A stretch of DNA of 64,000 nt, taken from assembly GCF_000271845.1 (NCBI RefSeq), contig NZ_JH719393.1, forward strand, positions 1,890,442-1,954,441. Reading direction: 5' to 3'. Below the pieces are notes generated by a model. The model did no database searches. It was given only the letters and a program-made list of their open reading frames with translations, and had not been told where the DNA came from. The position numbers were made by a program, and so were the translations under genes. Below, piece by piece: positions 8,844 to 16,730 of this stretch. The number at the start of each line of letters is the position of its first letter. The stretch's first letter is position 1. This DNA is from Rhizobium leguminosarum bv. trifolii WSM2297 (lineage in GTDB: Bacteria > Pseudomonadota > Alphaproteobacteria > Rhizobiales > Rhizobiaceae).

Positions 8844-10880
8844 TCATATATCCTTGGCGATGCGCAGACCGTCATAAATGGCGGCATGCGTATTGCGCGC
8901 AGCGACAGCATCGCCGATCCTAAACAGCTGGAACCTGCCCTCGGGATTGCGCATGATGGACTGCGGCTCTCCCGAAAGAAGCTGGTCGTGCGACATCTCG
9001 CCGAGATTGCTCGAGCTGGGCTTCAGCTCGAAATAGAGTTCGTCGAGCGGGATGGTCCCGTGATTGACGACGATCTGGTCGAAGCTGCTCTGTTTGGCAA
9101 TCCCACCGTAATCGCTGCCGACATGGGCGACGAGCTGGTTGCCGCTCTTCTCGACCGCCTCCAGGCGATAGGTAACCGTGAAGGTCACGTCATGCTTCTG
9201 GAGAGAGCGCATATAGGGCACCAGGTTCATCGCCATGACCTCGGGCGCAAAGGACCGGTCCGGCGTCATGATCTCAACCTTGGCGCCCGCCTTGGCAAGA
9301 AACTCCGCCGCCTGAAGACCGGCATGGTCGCCGGCATCGTCGAAGATCAGCACGTTGGTGCCAGGCTTCACATCACCGGAGATGATGTCCCAGGAGGAGA
9401 CCACCAGCTCGTTGCCGCGAGAGAGAACCTCGGTATGCGGCAAGCCGCCGGTCGCGATGATGACGACGTCGGGGCGCTCGGCTTCGATCGTGTCGGCTTC
9501 CGCCCATGTGTTGAAGTGGAAGGTGACGTCGTATTTCTCGCACTGGCTCATGCGCCAGTCGATAATGCTGATCATTTCCCTGCGGCGCTCGCTCTGGGCA
9601 GTGAGCCGGACCTGTCCGCCGGCATTGTTCGCCGCTTCGAAGACGACGACCTGATGGCCGCGCTCTCCGGCGACGCGCGCCGCTTCCAGACCGGCCGGGC
9701 CGGCGCCGACGATGACGACCTTTTTCCTGGCCTCGGCCTTCGCTACGATATGCGGCATGGTCAGTTCGCGGCCGGTCGCGGCATTATGGATGCAATAGGC
9801 GGCTCCGCCCTGATAGATGCGATCGAGACAATAATTGGCGCCGACGCAGGGACGGATATCCTCTTCCCGCTTTTCGATGATCTTGCGGACGATGTGCGGG
9901 TCGGTCATGTGGGCGCGGGTCATGCCGACCATGTCGACCTTGCCGGCCGCGATCGCGTGGCGGGCGGTGGCGACATCGGGAATCTTCGCCGCATGGAAGG
10001 TCGGGAAGTTGGTCGCGGCGCGGATCTCGCCGGCGAAGTCGAGATGCGGCGAATTCGCCATCCCCTGGATCGGGATCACGTCGGTGAGACCCGCATCGGT
10101 ATCGATGTGGCCGCGGATCACGTTCAGGTAATCGATGAGGCCGCTTTCCTTCAGGCGCTTGGAAATTTCGATGCCTTCGGCCTTGCCGGTACCGCCGGGA
10201 AGACATTCATCGGCGGTATAGCGCAGGCCGAGAATGAAATCGTCGCCCACTCTTTTGCGGATCGCCTTGAACACGTCGAAACAGAAACGCAGGCGGTTAT
10301 CGAGCGAGCCGCCATAGGGGCCGTCGAGTTCGTTGGTGAGCGGAGATACGAACTGGTCGATCAGGTGGCCGTAAGCCTCCAACTCGACGCCGTCCATGCC
10401 GCCCGCCTTCATGCGTTCGGCCGCGTCGGCGAAATCCTTGATGATGCGCTCGATATCCCAATCTTCCAACTTCTTCGGGAAGGCGCGGTGCGAAGCCTCG
10501 CGATGATGCGAGGGGGCGACGACCGGCAGCCAGTCGCCCTTGTCCCAGCGCGTGCGCCGGCCAAGATGGGTCAGCTGGATCATGATTGCCGCACCCTCTT
10601 CGTGTACGGCGTCAGTCATCTCCCTGATCCACGGAACGATCTCGTCCTTATAGGCAAGCAGATTGTTGAAAACAGGCGGACTATCCTTGGAAACGGCCGC
10701 CGAGCCCGCCGTCATCGTCACAGCCACCCCGCCCTTTGCGCGCTCCACCGTATAGGCGCGATACTTCTCCTTCGGCATGCCGTCTTCCGGATAGGCCGGC
10801 TCATGAGACGTCACGATGATACGGTTGCGCAACTTCAAATGCTTGAGCTGATAGGGCTGCAGAAGGGGATCATTCGACAT
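8844..10880 (-). CDS. stcD: N-methylproline demethylase-like FMN/FAD oxidoreductase (StcD/DgcA type)
   Basis: At 678 residues this has the trimethylamine-dehydrogenase architecture: an N-terminal old-yellow-enzyme TIM barrel with FMN (about 1-340), an iron-sulfur segment, and a C-terminal FAD/NAD domain starting at VVIVGAGPAGLEAARVAG (about 390). Length and neighbours match StcD, the rhizobial enzyme that demethylates N-methylproline (from stachydrine) to proline and formaldehyde. DgcA, which demethylates dimethylglycine, is the alternative. The iron-sulfur segment has C345, C351 and C363, but Ala348 replaces the expected second Cys. Electrons probably go to the adjacent EtfAB and formaldehyde to the gfa-fghA-frmA products. 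It is divergent from the tetR operon. Confidence 0.75.
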   Translation of the reverse strand: MSNDPLLQPYQLKHLKLRNRIIVTSHEPAYPEDGMPKEKYRAYTVERAKGGVAVTMTAGSAAVSKDSPPVFNNLLAYKDEIVPWIREMTDAVHEEGAAIMIQLTHLGRRTRWDKGDWLPVVAPSHHREASHRAFPKKLEDWDIERIIKDFADAAERMKAGGMDGVELEAYGHLIDQFVSPLTNELDGPYGGSLDNRLRFCFDVFKAIRKRVGDDFILGLRYTADECLPGGTGKAEGIEISKRLKESGLIDYLNVIRGHIDTDAGLTDVIPIQGMANSPHLDFAGEIRAATNFPTFHAAKIPDVATARHAIAAGKVDMVGMTRAHMTDPHIVRKIIEKREEDIRPCVGANYCLDRIYQGGAAYCIHNAATGRELTMPHIVAKAEARKKVVIVGAGPAGLEAARVAGERGHQVVVFEAANNAGGQVRLTAQSERRREMISIIDWRMSQCEKYDVTFHFNTWAEADTIEAERPDVVIIATGGLPHTEVLSRGNELVVSSWDIISGDVKPGTNVLIFDDAGDHAGLQAAEFLAKAGAKVEIMTPDRSFAPEVMAMNLVPYMRSLQKHDVTFTVTYRLEAVEKSGNQLVAHVGSDYGGIAKQSSFDQIVVNHGTIPLDELYFELKPSSSNLGEMSHDQLLSGEPQSIMRNPEGRFQLFRIGDAVAARNTHAAIYDGLRIAKDI

Positions 10881-10925
10881 GGGCCGTGGTTCCGGATTAA
10901 AACATCGAGGGGAACGCTAAGCGCA

Positions 10926-10985
10926 ATGTACATATGTGTCAACGATGAAAACAGTAAAGTCGTCACATTCGACACTGATGTACAT
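10926..10985. promoter_or_regulatory. 60-bp dyad in the divergent stcD/tetR promoter region, candidate operator
   Basis: Two perfect ATGTACAT palindromes stand at 10926-10933 and 10978-10985, 52 bp apart. Each belongs to an inverted arm: ATGTACATnnGTGTCnA reads inward on the plus strand from 10926 and on the minus strand from 10985. The 146-bp interval between the demethylase start and the TetR start holds both promoters. A spacing near five helical turns suits two TetR dimers on one DNA face. Binding by the adjacent TetR is inferred. Confidence 0.65.
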
Positions 10986-11026
10986 TTTCCTTGTGCGCGG
11001 CTTCATAATTTGATAGGAGATAGTGC

Positions 11027-11656
11027 ATGGATCAGGCTTTGAACGACACCGGCTGGCGCGGATCGCAGGAGGGATGGCTGGAAGCAGCTTACCACTCCCT
11101 GCTGGAATCCGGCGTGGATTCGGTGAAAATTCTGCCGCTGGCGAAGAAGCTCAATCTCTCGCGCACCAGCTTCTACTGGTTCTTCAAGGATCGGGAGGAG
11201 CTGCTGAGCGCGCTCGTGGCGCTATGGCGCGACAAAAACACCGGCAATATCGTCAAGCGGTCGGAAGCCTATGCGGAATCCCTGGCCGAAGCGATGCTCA
11301 ACGTCTTCGATTGCTGGCTCGACAACGATCTGTTCGACGCAAAATTCGAGTTTGCCGTGCGCAGCTGGGCGCTGCAATCCGACGAGCTTCTCGCAGAGGT
11401 CCAGCAGGCCGATCAGATCCGGCTGGAGTCGCTGAAACGCATGTTCATGCGGTTCGGGTTACCAGAAACGACATCGGATGTCAGAGCGCGGACAACTTAC
11501 CTCGTTCAGATCGGATATATCTCCATGCAATCGAGGGAGGAACTTGCCGTTCGCATGAAACGGATTCCGGAATATATCGCGATCTACACGGGCGAAGTGC
11601 CGCAGCAGAGGGAGCTTGATCGCTTCTTCTCCCGGCATAGCTATCGGCCCGGTTAA
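11027..11656 (+). CDS. TetR/AcrR family regulator
   Basis: The 209-residue protein has an N-terminal TetR helix-turn-helix (about 25-70, with LAKKLNLSRTSFYWFFKDREELL) and a helical ligand domain after it. AGGAG lies about 6 nt before the ATG at 11027. It is divergent from the demethylase operon and heads a rightward transcript with proC-like and ABC transporter genes 12 bp downstream, so it likely represses both directions through the 60-bp dyad. The inducer could be the betaine or its N-methyl product. Confidence 0.88.
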   Translation: MDQALNDTGWRGSQEGWLEAAYHSLLESGVDSVKILPLAKKLNLSRTSFYWFFKDREELLSALVALWRDKNTGNIVKRSEAYAESLAEAMLNVFDCWLDNDLFDAKFEFAVRSWALQSDELLAEVQQADQIRLESLKRMFMRFGLPETTSDVRARTTYLVQIGYISMQSREELAVRMKRIPEYIAIYTGEVPQQRELDRFFSRHSYRPG

Positions 11657-11668
11657 AAGGAGGCCCGG

Positions 11669-12463
11669 ATGAGCGTTTCCTTGAGGATCGGCATAATTGG
11701 CGGCGGCGGCTGGCTGGGCGGAGCAATCGCCGGCTCGATTGTCGACGCCCGCCTGGTCGAGCCCCAGAATCTCTCACTCTCCTATCGCAGCCAACAGCCG
11801 GATCGCTTGCCGAATTCTTTCTGGACTTCCGACAATCAGGCGCTTGCCGACCGCTCGGACGTGATCGTTCTCTCCGTCCGGCCCGATGACTGGCGCGCCC
11901 TTGACGTCGATGCCGGCGGCAAACTGGTCATATCGGTCATGGCCGGCATCGGTCTCGCCGCCCTTTCGCAACGCTATAAGACCGGCCGTGTCGTCCGTGC
12001 CCTACCGAATGCTGGTGCCGAAGTTGCTAAGTCCTATACGCCCTGGATTGCTGCGGACGAGATCACGGAAGGCGACCGCGCCGTCGTCCGCGCCATTTTC
12101 GAGGCGTGCGGATCGCAAGACGAGGTCGCCAGAGAAAGCGACATCGATTACCTCACAGGCCTTTCCGGTTCCGGACCGGCGTTCCCGGCGCTGCTTGCGG
12201 CCGCCATGATGGGCGACGCCGTCGCCCGCGGCCTGCCAGCCGAGATTGCGCGCCGCGCCGTCAATACGGTGATATCAGGCGCCGGCCGCCTTTTGGAGCG
12301 CCGTGACGAGAGCCCGGATAACGTCGTACAAACCTTTCTTGACTATCGCGGCACCACAGCGGCAGCTATCGAAGGCATGCGCGCTGCGGGGTTCGACGCT
12401 TCGGTCGCCAAGGGATTGTCGGCAGCATTTCAAAAATCGGTGAGTATGGGAAAGCTTTCCTGA
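11669..12463 (+). CDS. Pyrroline-5-carboxylate reductase family protein (ProC-like)
   Basis: The 264-residue protein starts with a Rossmann segment (IGIIGGGGWLGGAIAGSIV). It contains the P5C reductase signature region near residues 160-185 (LTGLSGSGPAF, then AAMMGDAVARGL) and the late FLDYRGTTAAAIEGM stretch where ProC has its substrate loop. The usual activity is NADPH reduction of pyrroline-5-carboxylate to proline, but an assigned proline-synthetic role is odd inside a catabolic operon. It might reduce another cyclic imine or recycle an intermediate of proline-betaine breakdown. It is 12 bp after tetR, with ATG preceded by AAAGGAGG. Confidence 0.82.
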   Translation: MSVSLRIGIIGGGGWLGGAIAGSIVDARLVEPQNLSLSYRSQQPDRLPNSFWTSDNQALADRSDVIVLSVRPDDWRALDVDAGGKLVISVMAGIGLAALSQRYKTGRVVRALPNAGAEVAKSYTPWIAADEITEGDRAVVRAIFEACGSQDEVARESDIDYLTGLSGSGPAFPALLAAAMMGDAVARGLPAEIARRAVNTVISGAGRLLERRDESPDNVVQTFLDYRGTTAAAIEGMRAAGFDASVAKGLSAAFQKSVSMGKLS

Positions 12464-12530
12464 CGACCGTTGGGGCGGGCACTGCGGCACCCCGTTCGGC
12501 AAGACAAGCCGCTAAACAGAGGGAACGAGA

Positions 12531-13532
12531 ATGAAGAAATTACTTGCATCGACGTGTTTGACGTTCGGCCTGATCGGCGGCGCGTCATTCGCCAGCGCCG
12601 CCGAATGCGGCAGCGTGACCATCGCCAGCATGAACTGGCAGAGCGCCGAAGTTCTCTCCAACCTAGACAAGTTCATCCTGAACGAAGGCTATGGCTGCAG
12701 TGCTGACATCACCGTCGGCGACACCGTCCCGACGATCACCTCCATGGCCGAAAAGGGCCAGCCGGATATCGCGCCGGAAGCCTGGATCGACCTGTTGCCC
12801 GACGTCGTCAAGAAGGGCACGGATGAAGGCCGCATCGTCCAGGTCGGCTCGCCGCTGCCGGACGGTGGTGTGCAGGGCTGGTGGATTCCCAAATATCTCG
12901 CTGATGCCCATCCGGATATCAAGACGATCGGCGACGTGCTGAAGCACCCGGAACTCTTCCCCGATCCGGAAGATGCGAAGAAGGGCGCCATCTACAACGG
13001 CCCGCAGGGCTGGGGCGGCACCGTGGTAACCTCGCAGCTCTATAAGGCTTTTGACGCCGAGAAGGCGGGCTTCACCCTCGTTGATACCGGCTCCGCCGCC
13101 GGTCTCGACGGTTCGATCGCCAAGGCTTACGAGCGCAAGGAAGGCTGGGCCGGCTACTACTGGGCGCCGACCGCGCTGCTCGGCAAGTATCAGATGGTTA
13201 AGCTCGAAGCCGGCGTGCCGAACGACGCTGCCGAATGGAAGCGCTGCAACACCGTTGCCGACTGCCCCGACCCGAAGCCGAATGCATGGCCGGTCGATCA
13301 CGTCGTCACACTGGTTGCCAAACCTTTCGCGGAAAAGGTCGGACCTGATGTCATGGACTACCTGAAGAAGCGCTCCTGGAGCAATGACACGGTCAACAAG
13401 CTGATGGCCTGGATGACCGACAACCAGGCGACCGGCGAAGACGGCGCCAAGCACTTCCTGAAAGAAAACAAGGACCTCTGGACCAAGTGGGTCTCGCCTG
13501 AGGCAGCCACGAAAATCGAAGCTGCTCTCTAA
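12531..13532 (+). CDS. Periplasmic quaternary-amine (betaine) binding protein of an ABC transporter
   Basis: The 333-residue OpuAC-domain protein has a clear Sec signal peptide ending near AFASAAEC (about residue 24). The mature part has Trp-rich segments (SMNWQS, EAWIDLL, GWWIPKY, WAGYYWAP) that would form the aromatic cage for a trimethylammonium-like group. It starts the transporter set with the permease and ATPase genes downstream. Possible ligands are glycine betaine, proline betaine, choline or DMSP; the neighbouring demethylase favours proline betaine. It resembles ProX/ChoX-type proteins, but I cannot choose between them from sequence. Confidence 0.9.
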   Translation: MKKLLASTCLTFGLIGGASFASAAECGSVTIASMNWQSAEVLSNLDKFILNEGYGCSADITVGDTVPTITSMAEKGQPDIAPEAWIDLLPDVVKKGTDEGRIVQVGSPLPDGGVQGWWIPKYLADAHPDIKTIGDVLKHPELFPDPEDAKKGAIYNGPQGWGGTVVTSQLYKAFDAEKAGFTLVDTGSAAGLDGSIAKAYERKEGWAGYYWAPTALLGKYQMVKLEAGVPNDAAEWKRCNTVADCPDPKPNAWPVDHVVTLVAKPFAEKVGPDVMDYLKKRSWSNDTVNKLMAWMTDNQATGEDGAKHFLKENKDLWTKWVSPEAATKIEAAL

Positions 13533-13540
13533 AGCCAAAT

Positions 13541-13565
13541 GGCGGTGCGCGAAAAGTGCACCGCC
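13541..13565 (+). other. Intercistronic hairpin after the binding-protein gene
   Basis: GGCGGTGC (13541-13548) pairs with GCACCGCC (13558-13565) around a 9-nt loop, 8 bp after the stop codon of the binding-protein gene and about 60 bp before the permease start. No U run follows. Such hairpins usually protect the abundant binding-protein mRNA and reduce read-through into membrane components. Confidence 0.55.
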
Positions 13566-13624
13566 TCTCGCTGCCGATAAAATGAAAAAGACTGCCACGG
13601 CTCTTTAAAGATAAGGGGAACAGA

Positions 13625-14512
13625 ATGGAATGGTTTTATAAATTCCCGCATATGGATGACGACGCGCTTCGCAATCTGAAGAAGGCGATCGATGACGGTT
13701 TTCGCACGTTTACCCGCAGCTACGGCGACGCGATCGAAAGCCTCTTCACGCCGCTGCAGCATTTCCTCATCGCCGCCGACCGCTTCATGACGCAGACGCC
13801 GTGGCCAATCATCACCCTCATCATCCTAGTCATCGCATGGTTTGCGAGCCGCAACCTGAAGATTGTTCTCGGCTGTCTCGTGACGCTGCTGCTGATCGGC
13901 TATTTCGACATGTGGGACGATACGATGCGGACGGTCTCGATGATCTTCGTCTGCACCGTGCTCTCCATCGCCATCGGTATTCCGATGGGAATATTCATGG
14001 CACGCTCCGACCGGCTGCAGCGCATCATCAATCCGATCCTTGACGTCATGCAGACGATGCCGAGCTTCGTCTATCTCATCCCTGTCGTCATGCTGCTCGG
14101 CATTGGCAAGGTGCCGGGACTGATCGCCGTCGTCATCTACGCCATTCCGCCGATGATCCGTCTTACCGATCTCGGCATTCGACTTGTCGACAAGGACGTG
14201 CTGGAAGCGGCCGACGCTTTCGGAACGTCGAGTGCGCAGAAGCTGTTCAAGGTACAGCTGCCGCTGGCACTGCCGACCATCATGGCCGGCATCAACCAGA
14301 CCATCATGATGGCGCTCGCCATGGTGGTCGTCGCCTCGATGATCGGCGTCCAGGGACTAGGACAGCCGGTGCTGAAGGCGATTGCCAACCAGTACTTCAC
14401 CCTAGGTATTTTCAACGGCCTCGCCATCGTCGGCATCGCCATCATCTTCGACCGGGTCAGCCAGGCGTATGGCAAGAGGCTCCAGAAGCATCGGGAGATC
14501 GTCCATGGCTGA
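13625..14512 (+). CDS. Quaternary-amine ABC transporter permease (ProW/OpuAB type)
   Basis: The 295-residue protein has about six hydrophobic segments (from about residue 58) and the ABC permease EAA-like loop near EAADAFGTSSAQKLFKVQLP (about 195-215), followed by ALPTIMAGINQTIMMALAMV. The amphipathic N-terminal 45 residues are typical of ProW. It forms the inner-membrane channel for the binding protein upstream and the ATPase downstream, whose gene overlaps its last 8 bp. Confidence 0.93.
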   Translation: MEWFYKFPHMDDDALRNLKKAIDDGFRTFTRSYGDAIESLFTPLQHFLIAADRFMTQTPWPIITLIILVIAWFASRNLKIVLGCLVTLLLIGYFDMWDDTMRTVSMIFVCTVLSIAIGIPMGIFMARSDRLQRIINPILDVMQTMPSFVYLIPVVMLLGIGKVPGLIAVVIYAIPPMIRLTDLGIRLVDKDVLEAADAFGTSSAQKLFKVQLPLALPTIMAGINQTIMMALAMVVVASMIGVQGLGQPVLKAIANQYFTLGIFNGLAIVGIAIIFDRVSQAYGKRLQKHREIVHG

Positions 14513-15584
14513 TCAACGTTTCGGCGGCATCAAGATCCGCCATCTCTACAAGATCTTCGGTCCCAACCCGGCCGCGCATGTCGACGCGGTCCAGAAGGGA
14601 TTATCGAAGACCGAGCTCAACGCAAGGTACGGTCACGTGCTCGGCCTCAAGGATATCAATGTCGAGATACCCTCCGGCCGGATCCAGGTGATCATGGGTC
14701 TTTCGGGGTCGGGCAAGTCGACGCTCATCCGCCACATCAACCGTCTTATAGACCCGACGGCCGGCGAGGTGCTCGTCGACGGCGTTGATGTCGTGAAGAT
14801 GAATGAGACGGAATTGCGAACTTTTCGCCGGCACCAGACCGCAATGGTGTTTCAGAAGTTCGCGCTTCTGCCGCACCGGAACGTTCTCGACAACACCATC
14901 TTCGGCCTTGAAGTCCAGGGCATGGAGCGCCCGAAAGCCATCGACGTCGCGATGCGCTGGCTGGAGCGTGTCGGGCTCAAGGGCTTCGAGCAGAAATATC
15001 CCAACCAGCTCTCCGGCGGCATGCAGCAGCGTGTCGGCCTTGCGCGCGCCCTTTCCAACGATGCGCCGGTCCTTTTGATGGACGAAGCCTATTCGGCGCT
15101 CGACCCTTTGATCCGCATGGATATGCAGACGGTCCTTCTCAACATTCAGAAGGAGATCAAGAAAACCATCGTCTTCATCACCCACGATCTTGATGAAGCC
15201 CTTCGCCTGGGCGACCAGATTGTGATCCTGCGCGACGGCGAAGTCATCCAGCAGGGCACCAGCCAGGACATCGTCCTGCGGCCAGCCGACGACTACATCG
15301 CCAACTTCGTCAAGGAGGTTAATCGCGGCCGGGTCATTCAAGTCGAAGCCGTGATGACGCCGCTGCACTCAGGTGCGGCGCCGGTTGGACTGGCGATAGT
15401 GGCGGGAACGACCGTCGAAGAAGCCGTCCGCATGCTGTCATCGGCGCCAGAGGGCGACGCCAGGGTGGTTTCGCCTTCCGGGGAAACCTTAGGGCTCGTC
15501 ACCTTCCGCCAGCTCGCAAGTGCGATGGTGAACTCACACGAGGTTGCTCCGGAGCGCGACAGCGCCCTGTCGGTCGCCCTCTGA
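14505..15584 (+). CDS. Quaternary-amine ABC transporter ATPase (ProV/OpuAA type)
   Basis: The start at 14505 (MADQRFGG) overlaps the permease stop; the frame runs further upstream but inside permease sequence. It is 359 residues long. Walker A is GLSGSGKST, the signature LSGGMQQR, and Walker B LLMDEAYSALDP, with the H-loop in FITHDLDEAL. The N-terminal YKIFGPNP extension is characteristic of ProV, and the last 80 residues resemble the CBS module that senses ionic strength or nucleotides in this family. It energises uptake of the betaine-type ligand. Confidence 0.93.
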   Translation: MADQRFGGIKIRHLYKIFGPNPAAHVDAVQKGLSKTELNARYGHVLGLKDINVEIPSGRIQVIMGLSGSGKSTLIRHINRLIDPTAGEVLVDGVDVVKMNETELRTFRRHQTAMVFQKFALLPHRNVLDNTIFGLEVQGMERPKAIDVAMRWLERVGLKGFEQKYPNQLSGGMQQRVGLARALSNDAPVLLMDEAYSALDPLIRMDMQTVLLNIQKEIKKTIVFITHDLDEALRLGDQIVILRDGEVIQQGTSQDIVLRPADDYIANFVKEVNRGRVIQVEAVMTPLHSGAAPVGLAIVAGTTVEEAVRMLSSAPEGDARVVSPSGETLGLVTFRQLASAMVNSHEVAPERDSALSVAL

Positions 15585-16730
15585 AGCTCCGAATGCGGCC
15601 GTCTTTCCGTTTCGCTGGCGACACCGATATCTCGCATGTTGCCATTTCGGGAAATGGGAAGCCGGCCGCCGCCGGACCGTGAAGATGCTTGAGGTCAAAT
15701 GGCTTCTTCAGACCTGCCCGATTACAACACTGTCTGGGTGAGGAATTGCGCCCGCAGCGTGTCGATGTCATAGAGATCGGAGACCGCGCCGCGCCAAGCG
15801 CCTATGCCTTCTGTGAGGCCACGCGAGCGGCCTTGGAGCTGTGACGCCGGAGCGCTCCCGCTGCTTCCTGAGCAAGCTCTTCCAAGTGGCAAATGAGACA
15901 TTCACGGTCGTCATCCGCTTTGCGCAAGCCGCGGCGCGAACATGCCTCCAGCCAGCGTTAACCTATACATTTTGCGCAAAACCAGTCCAGACTGCGTCGC
16001 GAAAAGCCGCTTGACCGACTTTATCGGGGGCCGACAATTGCTCGATGGCCACGGTGCAATAAGATGGTTTTCGACCAAGGCCATGATGGTTGCGGTCCTC
16101 AAGCCCAACCCCGTTCATCCATCACCCCCAAACGGATGGAAGGGATCGTACATACGCACCCCATCCCGTGCGTATGCGTGCATGCCTGTCTGCCTGCCGA
16201 AGGCTATAAGCGGTCCACTATAGAACCTTCGGCAGGCGACTGCGCAGATCGCGAAGTGGGGCGTTCTCCATAACTCCAGCCTCTCGGCAAGACCGCCGCG
16301 TTTGAGCCTTTCGTGGCCTCACGGATACACCCCTTAAATTTGCCCTTCTGCGTAATCGTTTCATCACCGACAGCCGGCGGCCCGAAGACTTGCCTATTAT
16401 TCCGAGTTCTGCCAGTTCCTGCCGTCGGGCTAAGAAACTGATCGGATGGAAGATGTCGACAATGCATTCAACGGGTTGGTTTTTTGACGCCTGCCACGTC
16501 CGAATTCGGCCTTTATCGGCTTGAGCAAATCGCTGATCCCGCTGCCGATACCGCGCGGAGATCCTCCTGCCCCGCTGAAGTGTGCTGCACTCCACGCCCC
16601 GATCGGCTAGGATATTGCCAAGTCTCGCCCATCCGCATCAATCCATCGGCAGCGATCGCGCCTCTCGCGGGGATGTGCGGGCAGTTGAGAAGAGCAGAGC
16701 AACGCAGCCACACTGAACAAGGGGAGCAGC
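15585..16730. other. 1.1-kb gene-free spacer between the betaine transporter and an AraC gene
   Basis: Only short frames without family signatures occur here. A leftward frame ending about 15722 contains the protein-like phrase GAWRGAVSDLYDIDTLRAQ and could be a decayed gene end. Two perfect hairpins are listed separately. The AraC promoter should lie near the right end. No tRNA or transposase was recognised. Confidence 0.45.
16151..16237. repeat. Two adjacent perfect inverted repeats in a gene-free region
   Basis: CATACGCAC (16151-16159) pairs with GTGCGTATG (16168-16176) around 8 nt. Then GCCTGCCGAAGG (16192-16203) pairs with CCTTCGGCAGGC (16226-16237), with TATA on the inner side of each arm. 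Neither is followed by a T run or placed at a gene end. They could be a small RNA, a recombination or protein-binding site, or a palindromic intergenic element. Confidence 0.45.

Noticed and set aside
8886..11042. 718-codon rightward open frame
   Set aside because: It is antisense to the demethylase gene and rich in Asp, His and Arg as expected for a GC-rich shadow frame; no domain is visible.
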